From assembly GCA_903876625.1 (NCBI GenBank), contig CAIRAO010000035.1, positions 1 to 59,059 of the forward strand: a stretch of DNA of 59,059 nt. The letters run 5' to 3'. Positions within the stretch are counted from its first letter, which is position 1; each line of letters starts with the position of its first letter. The stretch comes from an uncultured Gallionellaceae bacterium. GTDB taxonomy: Bacteria; Pseudomonadota; Gammaproteobacteria; Burkholderiales; Gallionellaceae. Below, one piece after another: positions 25,459 through 33,580 of the stretch. Below the pieces are notes generated by a model. It did no database searches and was not told where the DNA came from. It worked only from the letters and a program-made list of their open reading frames with translations. The position numbers and the translations under genes are program-made.

Positions 25459-26298
25459 ATGTCTACTCTTCATCGATTAAACGCGTTGCAGAATGAGTTG
25501 CGCGACACACTGAGTCTAAACGAAGACTATAAACTCGATGTGCGTAGCGGTGACGTACAGGCTAGATTTATTCGCCTGCAGTTAAGCAGCGTATTTCAAC
25601 CTATCGTTGACCTTAACCAAAATGCTCCACTCGGGTATGAAGCATTGCTGCGTGCGTTTGATCAGAAAGGCAATTCAATCTCTCCGTCTGCGGCATTTCG
25701 GCAGGCAGAGGTTGCCGAACGTCTGGTCAAATTCGACCGACTATGCCGTACCTTGCATACGCTCAATTTTTTGAACATGGGCAAGGGTAATGGATTGCTT
25801 TTTCTCGATGTTCATCCCGATCTATTGGTGGCAGTGAACTCTCACGGCAAAGTATTCGAGCAAGTCTTGCATCAACATGATGTCAATACCGATGAAGTGG
25901 TGATCGAGATCGAAGAAAGTGCAGTGGGTGATGAAAAATTGCTCGCCGCTGCCATCGCCAACTACCGTGAGCGTGGTTACAAGATTGCAATCGATGATTT
26001 CGGCAAAGCCCATTCCAATCTGGAGAGACTGTGGACTCTTGCGCCGGAATACGTAAAGCTGGATGGCAGCTTTATTCGACAAGCAACATTCAATCCGAAA
26101 CTGCAACGCATACTGCCCAAGTTGGTGGAAATTATTCGCGAACTAGACGCCGAAGTCATCATTGTAGGTGTCGAAAGCAGAGCAGAGCTAAGCATCGCAC
26201 AGGAAGCCGGAGTTCATCTGGTGCAAGGCTATTTACTTGGCTTGCCCACGAGCGCGATGACCTGGAATGAACAATTGAAAACTGGCAGCACTTCTTAA
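25459..26298 (+). CDS. EAL-domain protein (cyclic di-GMP phosphodiesterase or sensor)
   Basis: The protein has 279 residues from ATG 25459 (MSTLHRLNAL); the track ORF reads back into the previous gene. It is a lone EAL domain with no membrane or sensor part. Visible catalytic positions: Glu61 in YEALLRAF, Glu150 in VIEIEES, Asp179/Asp180 in IAIDDFG, Lys200 in EYVKLDG, Glu239 in VGVES and Gln256 in QGYLLG. The metal-binding Asn usually found in the N(V/L)xP motif is Asp117 (FLDVHP), which may lower activity. Its position directly after a sulfate-binding protein gene is unusual. Confidence 0.85.
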   Translation: MSTLHRLNALQNELRDTLSLNEDYKLDVRSGDVQARFIRLQLSSVFQPIVDLNQNAPLGYEALLRAFDQKGNSISPSAAFRQAEVAERLVKFDRLCRTLHTLNFLNMGKGNGLLFLDVHPDLLVAVNSHGKVFEQVLHQHDVNTDEVVIEIEESAVGDEKLLAAAIANYRERGYKIAIDDFGKAHSNLERLWTLAPEYVKLDGSFIRQATFNPKLQRILPKLVEIIRELDAEVIIVGVESRAELSIAQEAGVHLVQGYLLGLPTSAMTWNEQLKTGSTS

Positions 26299-26481
26299 TT
26301 ACTTATCTGAAATTCTCCTGACTAATCTTTTTTTCTGCTAAGAAAAGAAAAAATTATTGGTTTGTTTTCACTTACCCTCATAGCATGATTATCTATCAAT
26401 TTTTGAGCAACCTTGAAATTGTCTTTTGTTTTGCCGTTGCAATTGATTCACTATCTAAAATTAAATTTAAGGGAAAGATTT

Positions 26482-27723
26482 ATGAGCAGGAATAAAATAC
26501 TGGTATCGATTCTTCTTGTAGGCGGGCTTGTCTCGCCGATGGCGCATGCCACCAACGGAGATGAAATGTTGGCTGTTGGTGCCCAAAACACTGCATTAGG
26601 CGGAACGGGTGTAGCCAACTTTGTGGGGGCTGATAGCGCATGGTCAAACCCGGCGATTCTGGGCAAGGCAAAAGGCTCGGAAGTGACCGGTGGCGTTAAT
26701 CTGTTCAAACCTAAAGTGACCAATACTGGTGTGGCTGGTGGTGCGGCTGGAAGCAGTTCCGCGGACACCAGCTACATTCCCGATGTATCTTACTCCAGCA
26801 GAATCAATGACAGCTTGACCTACGGCGTTGCGGTGGCCGGTGTCGCCGGTATGGGCGTTGATTACACAGGTGCCAGCCCAACACTAGGCTTGATCAAAGC
26901 AAAATCGACTCTCAACATTCTGAGAGTGGTGGCCGATGTCGCTTATAACGGGGACAATTACGGCGTGGGATTCTCTCCCATTTTTCAGTCCGGCTCACTA
27001 TCGCTTAGTTATAACAATTTCGACGGCACCAATGGCGGACCATACAATGCAGGACAAAGCAGTGATTCCAGTACAGGTTTAGGCTATGCTCTCGGTGGAT
27101 ATTACAACGCTACAACTGCTGTAATCATTGCAGCAGCATATCAATCTCAAATTGCGGCGAAGTATGGTAAGCAAATATCTGGTGCAGGCGTTGGTTTCGG
27201 TTTGGCCACTGGCAGTCCTTACGGCGCTGCTTTTGGCGACAATCTTGATCAACCCGCTCAAATCAAATTAGGTTTAGCCTATTCAGCGTCACAGAGCGTG
27301 ACCCTGACAGCAGATTACAAGCAGATTCAATGGGGAAGTGCTGCGGGTTACAAGGATTTCGGTTGGCAAGACCAGAACATCATAGCGCTCGGTGCAAAAT
27401 ATGCGCCCAGCGGATATTGGCTCGGCTTGGGCTACAACCATGCTAACGATCCCATTGGCGTGTTATCAGACACCACTTATCGCAATGCTGCCATTAATAT
27501 ATTTAACAACCTGCTCTTCCCTGCCATCGTGACCAATTCTTATACCTTTGGTGGCGGCTATGACCTTTCCACGTCATTTGCCATCGAAGGTGCGGCTGTG
27601 ATCACGCCTGAGGTTACGAAATCCGTTCCAATTTCTTCCTTGAGTGGTGGTCTTGGTGCTTCACAAAATACCACGACGCACTCTCAGCAGGCCTTCGAAA
27701 TTTCTTTGCGTTACAAGTTATAA
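26482..27723 (+). CDS. OmpP1/FadL/TodX family outer-membrane porin
   Basis: The protein has 413 residues from ATG 26482 (AAGGGAAAG upstream). A signal peptide ends at AHA|TNGDEMLAVG. The N-terminal plug/hatch segment GAQNTALGGTGVANFVGADSAWSNPA is typical of FadL-like channels, and the sequence ends on an aromatic/basic beta strand (QQAFEISLRYKL) suited to outer-membrane insertion. Members take up hydrophobic compounds across the outer membrane. In this sulfur-gene setting it might import an organosulfur compound or fatty acid; that is a guess. Confidence 0.85.
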   Translation: MSRNKILVSILLVGGLVSPMAHATNGDEMLAVGAQNTALGGTGVANFVGADSAWSNPAILGKAKGSEVTGGVNLFKPKVTNTGVAGGAAGSSSADTSYIPDVSYSSRINDSLTYGVAVAGVAGMGVDYTGASPTLGLIKAKSTLNILRVVADVAYNGDNYGVGFSPIFQSGSLSLSYNNFDGTNGGPYNAGQSSDSSTGLGYALGGYYNATTAVIIAAAYQSQIAAKYGKQISGAGVGFGLATGSPYGAAFGDNLDQPAQIKLGLAYSASQSVTLTADYKQIQWGSAAGYKDFGWQDQNIIALGAKYAPSGYWLGLGYNHANDPIGVLSDTTYRNAAINIFNNLLFPAIVTNSYTFGGGYDLSTSFAIEGAAVITPEVTKSVPISSLSGGLGASQNTTTHSQQAFEISLRYKL

Positions 27724-27757
27724 TTCCGCCAGCTCACTGATAAAAGGCAGTAATAAA

Positions 27758-28165
27758 ATGGTAAATGCATTGTTTGGCGGATTGCTCATAGGCAGCGCAG
27801 CAACATTGTTGCTGTGGCTGAATGGGCGCGTCGCCGGCGTGAGCAGTGTGATCATCAATGTCATCTTTTCCAAAGAGCGTTTGTGGCCAGCACTTTTCGT
27901 GGCTGGAATAGTTGGCGGAGCATTGCTTGTCTATGCCTTGGGTGGATCCGCACCGGTTCCGCGCAGCACTTTTCCTGCATGGCTGCTCGTTGTTGCCGGA
28001 ATCATCGTCGGGTTTGGTACAGCTCTGGCGAAGGGCTGTACGAGCGGGCATGGTGTGTGCGGCCTTGGAAGATTGTCTTTGCGTTCACTGGTTGCGACGC
28101 TTACATTTTTGATCGTGGCCATTGTGACAACGTTTATCGTGCGCCACATTTTCGGAGTGAGCTGA
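27758..28165 (+). CDS. YeeE/YedE family membrane protein, N-terminal half-type
   Basis: A 135-residue protein with about four transmembrane helices from ATG 27758 (AAAGGCAG upstream). The signature GCTSGHGVCGLGRLS holds the conserved Cys used in YeeE thiosulfate transport. Together with the following gene (ATGA overlap) it makes up the two halves of a full YeeE/YedE sulfur transporter, here split. It lies downstream of the FadL-type porin gene. Confidence 0.85.
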   Translation: MVNALFGGLLIGSAATLLLWLNGRVAGVSSVIINVIFSKERLWPALFVAGIVGGALLVYALGGSAPVPRSTFPAWLLVVAGIIVGFGTALAKGCTSGHGVCGLGRLSLRSLVATLTFLIVAIVTTFIVRHIFGVS

Positions 28166-28653
28166 TGTCAAATTTTATTTCTCTCATCAGTGGACTTGTT
28201 TTTGGAATTGGGCTCGCGCTTTCAGGTATGACCGATCCTAAAATCGTACTGAATTTTCTCGATGTCACCGGATCATGGAACCACAGCTTGCTGTTCGTGC
28301 TGGGTGGCGCCGTCACCGTGTCAGCGGCAAGCTATTACTATATTCGCAAACTATCCAAGCCGGTTTTTGCGGAGAAATTTTTCTTGACCGAGGCAAAAAG
28401 TATTGATCGTCCATTGGTGATAGGCTCCGCTCTCTTCGGCATTGGATGGGGTATCAGCGGCTATTGCCCGGGGCCCGCCATTGCATTGCTGGCATCACCG
28501 AATTGGGAGTTGCTTGCATTCCTTCCAGCCTTGTTTGCAGGCTATGCTTTGCATCACTTTGTGTTTAGCAAACCCGCTCCGGCAATCGGAACTGTAACTG
28601 TCGAAAACAAAGTGGCTGACCAACAAGTATCTGATCAAGCGATCTGCGGCTGA
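28165..28653 (+). CDS. YeeE/YedE family membrane protein, C-terminal half-type (DUF6691)
   Basis: A 162-residue protein with about four transmembrane helices. It starts with ALSGMTDPKIVLNFLDVTGSWNHSL and has the second conserved Cys motif GWGISGYCPGPAI. It overlaps the first half by ATGA. The pair probably moves thiosulfate or related sulfur species across the inner membrane. The last ~25 residues are polar and not conserved. Confidence 0.85.
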   Translation: MSNFISLISGLVFGIGLALSGMTDPKIVLNFLDVTGSWNHSLLFVLGGAVTVSAASYYYIRKLSKPVFAEKFFLTEAKSIDRPLVIGSALFGIGWGISGYCPGPAIALLASPNWELLAFLPALFAGYALHHFVFSKPAPAIGTVTVENKVADQQVSDQAICG

Positions 28654-28702
28654 AATCCGTAAATAAAGTTGGTCAATTAGTTTTCAAGAAAATTTGGGGG
28701 TC

Positions 28703-28864
28703 ACCCCCTCCCCAACCCTCCCCCGGTGGGAGAGGGAGCAAACTCGCAACCACGAAAATAATTAAATATTTTTCCTTTCTTCCGTGAACCACGTAAAAAT
28801 ATTTCTGACCGAGCGCCCTGAAGTTATACTCCCTCTCCCACCGGGGGAGGGTTGGGGAGGGGGT
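28703..28864. repeat. Family A palindromic repeat pair with perfect 36-bp arms
   Basis: Arms at 28703-28738 and 28829-28864 are exact inverse complements over 36 bases and are separated by 90 bases. Each arm contains the core CCCACCGGGGGAGGG. It occupies part of the 517-base gap between the YeeE pair and DUF2325. In RNA it would form a very stable long hairpin. Confidence 0.9.
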
Positions 28865-28941
28865 TGAACTTCGCAGCTATTCAAGAAAATATTTTCAAAA
28901 AAATGGGCACCTAAAGAGGCGCCCAAAAGGGAGGAGAAAAT

Positions 28942-29025
28942 ATGAAAGTAGTTAGCTTTCACACTTCTAATTCTAAATCTGGCGAATCATTTTCTGAACC
29001 AATAAATTCTGCGAACGATATTTAA
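28942..29025 (+). CDS. Small ORF with strong ribosome binding site
   Basis: A 27-codon reading frame (MKVVSFHTSNSKSG..., ending NSANDI) too short for the ORF track. GGGAGGAG sits 7 bases before its ATG, and a small hairpin (GGGCACCT/AGGCGCCC) lies just upstream. It is Ser-rich and has no recognised family. It could be a small protein or a leader peptide, but it lies upstream of the putative sigma-54 start site for DUF2325-metY, so it would be on a different transcript. Confidence 0.3.
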   Translation: MKVVSFHTSNSKSGESFSEPINSANDI

Positions 29026-29086
29026 TTCGCATATATCGCAGCAACATCCTGTTATCAAAAAACTTGCAAAGGTTAGACAAATAATT

Positions 29087-29101
29087 TGGTTCGCTATTTG
29101 C
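29087..29101 (+). promoter_or_regulatory. Sigma-54-like promoter ahead of DUF2325-metY
   Basis: TGGTTCGCTATTTGC fits TGGCAC-N5-TTGC with exact GG-N10-GC spacing and a perfect -12 element; two bases of the -24 element differ. Transcription would start near 29113, about 58 bases before the DUF2325 ATG. An activator gene lacking a sensor domain lies 3 kb downstream (32430). Confidence 0.5.
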
Positions 29102-29170
29102 CGACACTCTCATAGACTTCACTACGCCGCAAATTCATCTATGCATGCGGATTTGTATGACGGAGGTTTT

Positions 29171-29437
29171 ATGGCGACATTGATTATCGGTGGTGACAAA
29201 ATTGATTCGATCAAGGAAGAGTTGATTGCACGGGGTGTGACAGACATCGCACATTGGGTCGGACGCAAACATGGAGACAAGAACAACACCATTCCGAAGA
29301 ATACGCAACGAATTGTCGTGTTGACCAACTACGTCAATCACAGCTTGGTTGGCAAGATCAAAAAAGATGCCAAGCGCCTCAATATTCCAATCGAATACAC
29401 AAAAAACTCACGGCGCTATATGTCCTATGCCGCTTAA
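29171..29437 (+). CDS. DUF2325 domain-containing protein
   Basis: An 88-residue protein from ATG 29171 with GGAGG 4-5 bases upstream; the track ATG at 29141 adds an unsupported extension. The family pattern is a GGD turn (LIIGGDKIDSIKEEL), HWVGRKHGDKNNTIP, and a Rossmann-like VVLTNYVNHSLVGKIKKDAK. The biochemical role is unknown. It is placed 33-96 bases before metY and probably shares its promoter, so a link to sulfur or methionine metabolism is suggested by context only. Confidence 0.8.
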   Translation: MATLIIGGDKIDSIKEELIARGVTDIAHWVGRKHGDKNNTIPKNTQRIVVLTNYVNHSLVGKIKKDAKRLNIPIEYTKNSRRYMSYAA

Positions 29438-29533
29438 TTAAGAAAATATACAGCAAAGGAAAACTAAAAGATGTCTTCATTCATTAATCGCTTATTGAAT
29501 TTTATTAACCAAACCAAACCGAAGGAGAAAATT

Positions 29534-30826
29534 GTGACTGAAACAAAGAAAAATTTTGGATTTAATACACGCCAGCTGCATGCTGGTTATAAACCAGACC
29601 CAACTACCGGATCGCGTGCGGTACCGATCTATCAAACCACCAGCTATCAGTTCCGCAACACGGAACATGCGGCGAATCTTTTCGCATTGAAAGAACTGGG
29701 CAACATTTATACGCGCTTGAACAACCCGACCAACGATGTTTTGGAACAGCGAGTCGCTGATTTGGAAGGAGGCGCTGCAGGGCTGGCAACAAGTTCTGGA
29801 CATTCAGCGCAGGCACAAGCAATCTTTACGCTGGCGAATTCTGGTGACCATATCATATCTTCCAGCCGTTTGTATGGCGGCACCTATAATCAGTTTGCCT
29901 ACACCTTGCCAAAACTGGGTATTCAAGTCACCTTCGTTGATCCGACAGACCCGTCTTCTTTTGAAAAAGCAATTCGTCCAAATACAAAAATCATTTACGG
30001 TGAAACACTGGGCAATCCGGACATCGCGGTATTCCCGATCGAAGAAGTTGCTGCCATAGCCAAAAAACATGGTATTCCATTGGTGATCGACAATACCCTT
30101 GCAACACCGTATCTGTTCCGTCCGCTGGAATGGGGTGCAAACATTGTTGTGGAAAGTACCACCAAATTTATTGGCGGTCATGGCACCAGCATCGGCGGCG
30201 TGATCGTTGACGGTAATAATTTCGATTGGACTAGCACCCGTTTCCCGAATTTTAACGAGCCTGATCCTTCTTATCACGGTTTGGTTTATTCCAGCCTGAA
30301 AGGCGCCGGCCTACCGCCATTTATCATCAAGGCACGTGTGCATGTCTTGCGCGACATCGGTGCATCACAATCACCGTTTAACAGCTGGCAAACGCTGCAA
30401 GGTCTGGAAACCTTGTCGATACGAATTGATCGTCATGTGCAAAACACCCAAGCCGTGGCCGAATATCTTGAGAAGCACCCCAAAGTAACTTGGGTCAAAT
30501 ATCCGGGTTTGAAGAGCCATCCCGATTATGAACGCGCCAAGAAATATTTGCCCAAAGGTACAGGAGCGATCCTTGGATTCGGTGTTAAAGGTGGTGCAGA
30601 AGCCGGTAGAAAATTCATTGATAACCTGCAATTATTCAGCCATGTCGCCAACGTGGGTGATGCCAAGAGTTTGGCGATTCATCCTGCCAGCACCACCCAC
30701 AGCCAACTTACACCTGAACAGCAAGCAACTGCGGGAGTAAGTCCGGACTTTGTTCGGCTGAGTGTGGGCCTTGAAGATATCGAAGATATCTTGTGGGATT
30801 TGAATCAGGCATTAAACTCTGCTTGA
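29534..30826 (+). CDS. metY: O-acetylhomoserine sulfhydrylase (aminocarboxypropyltransferase) MetY
   Basis: A PLP enzyme that turns O-acetylhomoserine plus sulfide into homocysteine. Family segments are [41 protein letters not shown], the PLP region [19 protein letters not shown] and the lysine in [15 protein letters not shown] 29534 is chosen because AAGGAG lies 6 bases upstream and the resulting 430 residues match the family. The track ATG 29471 adds 21 residues and remains possible (AAAGGA 10 bases upstream). It is followed by a hairpin and metA, whose product supplies its substrate. Confidence 0.9.
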   Translation: MTETKKNFGFNTRQLHAGYKPDPTTGSRAVPIYQTTSYQFRNTEHAANLFALKELGNIYTRLNNPTNDVLEQRVADLEGGAAGLATSSGHSAQAQAIFTLANSGDHIISSSRLYGGTYNQFAYTLPKLGIQVTFVDPTDPSSFEKAIRPNTKIIYGETLGNPDIAVFPIEEVAAIAKKHGIPLVIDNTLATPYLFRPLEWGANIVVESTTKFIGGHGTSIGGVIVDGNNFDWTSTRFPNFNEPDPSYHGLVYSSLKGAGLPPFIIKARVHVLRDIGASQSPFNSWQTLQGLETLSIRIDRHVQNTQAVAEYLEKHPKVTWVKYPGLKSHPDYERAKKYLPKGTGAILGFGVKGGAEAGRKFIDNLQLFSHVANVGDAKSLAIHPASTTHSQLTPEQQATAGVSPDFVRLSVGLEDIEDILWDLNQALNSA

Positions 30827-30835
30827 GGTAGACAA

Positions 30836-30861
30836 CCCCGCATTCATTAATGGATGCGGGG
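30836..30861 (+). terminator. Hairpin between metY and metA
   Basis: A 12-bp stem CCCCGCATTCAT / ATGGATGCGGGG (one T-G pair) with a tiny loop lies 8 bases before the metA ATG. There is no T run, so it more likely slows transcription, protects the upstream mRNA end or limits metA translation than ends transcription. Confidence 0.5.
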
Positions 30862-30869
30862 TAATTGAC

Positions 30870-31790
30870 ATGCCAATCAAGATACCACTCTCTCTACCAG
30901 CAACTTCTATCCTGAAAAGCGAGAACGTATTCGTCATTGATGACGAAAGAGCTTTGCATCAGGACATTCGTACGTTGCGAGTGGCCATCTTGAATTTGAT
31001 GCCCACTAAAATTGCGACCGAGACGCAATTGTTGCGCCTGCTCGGCAATACACCGTTGCAAGTGGAAGTGGTGCTGCTGCGTACTGCGAGTCATGAAGCC
31101 AAGAACACAGATGCAGATCATCTGTTGGTGCATTACCTCACTTTTAACGAAATTCGCGAACAGTACTTTGATGGTCTTATTATCACCGGCGCTCCGGTTG
31201 AGCATCTTGAATTTAGGGAAGTAGATTATTGGAAAGAGCTGACGGAAATATTAGATTGGGCACAGACAAACGTAACTTCAAGTCTGAACATCTGCTGGGG
31301 TGCGCAGGCAGCATTACAACATTATTACGGAATTCCGAAGTACAAGTTACCACACAAGATGTTCGGCATATTCAAGCATCATATTTTGGCAAAGAACGAA
31401 CCTTTGCTGCGAGGTTTTGATGATGTGTTTCATGCACCCCATTCCAGGCATACCGAAATACGTCGCGCCGATATTGAACCGGTAGAGAATTTGCGGATTC
31501 TTGCTGAATCTGAAGAAGCCGGCGTGCATATGCTTGCCACTCTGGATGGTCGTCATCACTTTGTTACAGGACATCCTGAATACGATCCGCTGACTTTAAA
31601 AAGCGAATACGAGCGGGATTATCTGCTTGCGTTGCCGATATCCATCCCGAAGAATTATTTTCTAGACGACAACCCAAATCAGTTGCCTCTTGTGCAGTGG
31701 CGGAGTCATGCCAATCTGCTGTTTTCGAACTGGCTTAACTACTACGTTTATCAGGTGACCGCATTCGAACTTAAGGATACCAGGAAATGA
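30870..31790 (+). CDS. metA: Homoserine O-acyltransferase MetA, predicted acetyl-CoA type
   Basis: A 306-residue MetA enzyme that acylates homoserine at the first committed step to methionine. The catalytic set is in place: Cys142 in [10 protein letters not shown], His235 and Glu237 in TGHPEYD. Residue 111 is Glu ([10 protein letters not shown]). In this family Glu111 is associated with acetyl-CoA use and Gly111 with succinyl-CoA use, so despite the usual name it probably makes O-acetylhomoserine, the substrate of the adjacent MetY. The next gene overlaps its stop by ATGA. Confidence 0.9.
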   Translation: MPIKIPLSLPATSILKSENVFVIDDERALHQDIRTLRVAILNLMPTKIATETQLLRLLGNTPLQVEVVLLRTASHEAKNTDADHLLVHYLTFNEIREQYFDGLIITGAPVEHLEFREVDYWKELTEILDWAQTNVTSSLNICWGAQAALQHYYGIPKYKLPHKMFGIFKHHILAKNEPLLRGFDDVFHAPHSRHTEIRRADIEPVENLRILAESEEAGVHMLATLDGRHHFVTGHPEYDPLTLKSEYERDYLLALPISIPKNYFLDDNPNQLPLVQWRSHANLLFSNWLNYYVYQVTAFELKDTRK

Positions 31791-32341
31791 GCGATTACTG
31801 CACAAGACTGATCATTCCCGGATTACAAGGAAGTGGCAAAGGTCACTGGCAAACTTGGTGGCAAGCGAAAGACCGCAATGCAATTCGAGTCGAACAAGAT
31901 GATTGGCAAACGCCTGATCTCATCGCATGGAGTAAAAAGGTACGCCAAGCGGTAGATGAATCGCATGGTGGCGTTTGGCTTGTGGCACACAGCTTCGGTT
32001 GCCTTGCCAGCTTGCAAGTTGCTCCTCAACGCCCTGAACGTATCCGGGGTTTGTTTCTTGTCGCGCCTGCCGATCCGGATAAATTTTCTTCCTCTCATCT
32101 GTGGCAACAAACTGACTTGCCATTTCCCACAGTTTTAGTCGCCAGCCGCACGGATCCTTGGTTAAGTTTTGAAAAAGCAAAATCTTGGGCAAGTTCACTC
32201 GGTAGTCAGTTTGTCGATTTGGGAGATGCCGGACATATCAATGTTGAATCAGGATATGGAGAGTGGCAACAAGGTTTCGATCTGTTCGGTCGATTTAAAC
32301 GTGAAGTAACTACATCGATCATTTGCGGATCACTTATCTGA
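31787..32341 (+). CDS. RBBP9/YdeN family alpha/beta hydrolase
   Basis: A 184-residue serine hydrolase. It has the family opening [17 protein letters not shown], nucleophile Ser69 in [10 protein letters not shown], an acid in ASRTDPW and His in [11 protein letters not shown], and the length is normal. The start overlaps metA by ATGA, indicating co-translation. The substrate is unknown; relatives are found beside methionine genes in other proteobacteria, but no activity can be assigned from the sequence. Confidence 0.87.
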   Translation: MSDYCTRLIIPGLQGSGKGHWQTWWQAKDRNAIRVEQDDWQTPDLIAWSKKVRQAVDESHGGVWLVAHSFGCLASLQVAPQRPERIRGLFLVAPADPDKFSSSHLWQQTDLPFPTVLVASRTDPWLSFEKAKSWASSLGSQFVDLGDAGHINVESGYGEWQQGFDLFGRFKREVTTSIICGSLI

Positions 32342-32368
32342 TATCTCTCCAAGTATATGAAAATTGAT

Positions 32369-32383
32369 TACTTCGTCGAAGTA
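32369..32383. promoter_or_regulatory. Perfect palindrome upstream of the sigma-54 activator gene
   Basis: TACTTCGTCGAAGTA is a perfect 7-1-7 palindrome 47-61 bases ahead of the regulator start at 32430, and 28 bases after the hydrolase stop. It could be an operator, for example for autoregulation, or a weak RNA hairpin. Confidence 0.4.
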
Positions 32384-32429
32384 TGAGCCACATATAGAAT
32401 GATATTTACTAATTAAAGGTACTTACCAA

Positions 32430-33488
32430 GTGACAGGTACATTATTAACATTTCCGGATCCGCAGCAAATCAGTTTGTCCATACGGGCAAGTGCGTTAAT
32501 TTTTGCCGATCCAGAATCACAAAAACTTTTGTCATTGATCGAGCGTGTCGCACCGAGCGAAGCCACTGCCTACATTAAAGGCGAGACAGGAACAGGTAAA
32601 GAATTAGTTGCGAGACATATTCATTCGTTAAGCCCTCGCCGCAAAGGTCCGTTTGCAGCCATCAATTGCGGAGCTTTTTCAGAAACACTGGTCGAGAGCG
32701 AATTGTTTGGTTATGAGCGAGGCGCTTTTACGGGTGCAGTTGGTTCAAAGACAGGCTGGTTTGAAAGCGCAAACGGTGGCACCCTGTTTTTAGATGAGAT
32801 CGGAGACCTGCCGCTTTCCACACAAGTGAAGCTTCTTCGAGTGTTGCAGGAGCGTGAAATTGTGCGCATCGGTTCGCGCAAACCAACTCCTATAGACGTA
32901 AGATTAATTGCTGCGACCAACGTAAATCTGGAAGAAGCAGTTAAAGCAGGCCGCTTTCGCGAAGACTTATATTACCGGATCAATGTTGTGCCCATTCCCC
33001 TTGCGCCACTCCGCGAACGTCCCGGTGATATCTTGCCATTGGTTGAGCACTTCATTTCAATTTACAAGGGGCGCTTGCATACCAAGGAACCTGAACTACA
33101 TTCGGATACAATTCGTTTGTTGCTCGAATATCCTTGGCCGGGCAATATTCGTGAATTGGAAAATACAATTCATAGAGCGTTACTGGTTTGCGATGGCAAT
33201 ATTTTGCGGCCAACTAATTTGAATCTGCCAATTACGTTGCCCAAAAATACTTTTCAGGACTGCTTGGGCTCCAACGATCAAGCCAGTGAAGACTTGTGCA
33301 TGTTGGAAAAACTTTTCGAGCAATTTTTTGAGCAAGGTCACGACGAATTGCACGAATTGGTACAGAAAAAATTGGTTCTGCAGGCATACGATCATTCGCG
33401 CCAGAATCAAGTGCAAGCCGCCAAGTTACTCGGAATTAGCCGAAATGTATTGAGAACACAACTTAAGCATTTTGGTGTCATCGATTAG
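32430..33488 (+). CDS. SfnR-like sigma-54-dependent activator without sensor domain
   Basis: The protein has 352 residues from GTG 32430. The first ~25 residues are a short tail with no receiver, GAF or PAS domain. The AAA+ domain has Walker A GETGTGKE, the sigma-54 contact loop GAFTGA, Walker B TLFLDEIGDLPL, and the R-finger region RFREDLYYRINVVPI. A Fis-type helix-turn-helix closes it (QVQAAKLLGISRNVLRTQLK). Its architecture matches SfnR, which is made under sulfate starvation and switches on organosulfur use. The surrounding sulfur genes favour that role, but orthology is not proven. It is probably constitutively active, so its own expression would be the control point. Confidence 0.8.
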   Translation: MTGTLLTFPDPQQISLSIRASALIFADPESQKLLSLIERVAPSEATAYIKGETGTGKELVARHIHSLSPRRKGPFAAINCGAFSETLVESELFGYERGAFTGAVGSKTGWFESANGGTLFLDEIGDLPLSTQVKLLRVLQEREIVRIGSRKPTPIDVRLIAATNVNLEEAVKAGRFREDLYYRINVVPIPLAPLRERPGDILPLVEHFISIYKGRLHTKEPELHSDTIRLLLEYPWPGNIRELENTIHRALLVCDGNILRPTNLNLPITLPKNTFQDCLGSNDQASEDLCMLEKLFEQFFEQGHDELHELVQKKLVLQAYDHSRQNQVQAAKLLGISRNVLRTQLKHFGVID

Positions 33489-33580
33489 CGAGGGATTATT
33501 CAACAAGTACGTTTCTCTTGAAGAATTTGAAAAGTTGCTATAGATTCTAGCGCCTCAGCCTGCCAGTAATAATAGTTGAC

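Noticed and set aside
29438-29533. SAM or methionine riboswitch ahead of metY
   Set aside because: The 96 bases before metY show no conserved riboswitch pairing pattern; only two ribosome sites are evident.
33489-33580. Sigma-54 promoter ahead of sseA
   Set aside because: A TTGCT can be found, but the matching GG at the -24 position is absent.
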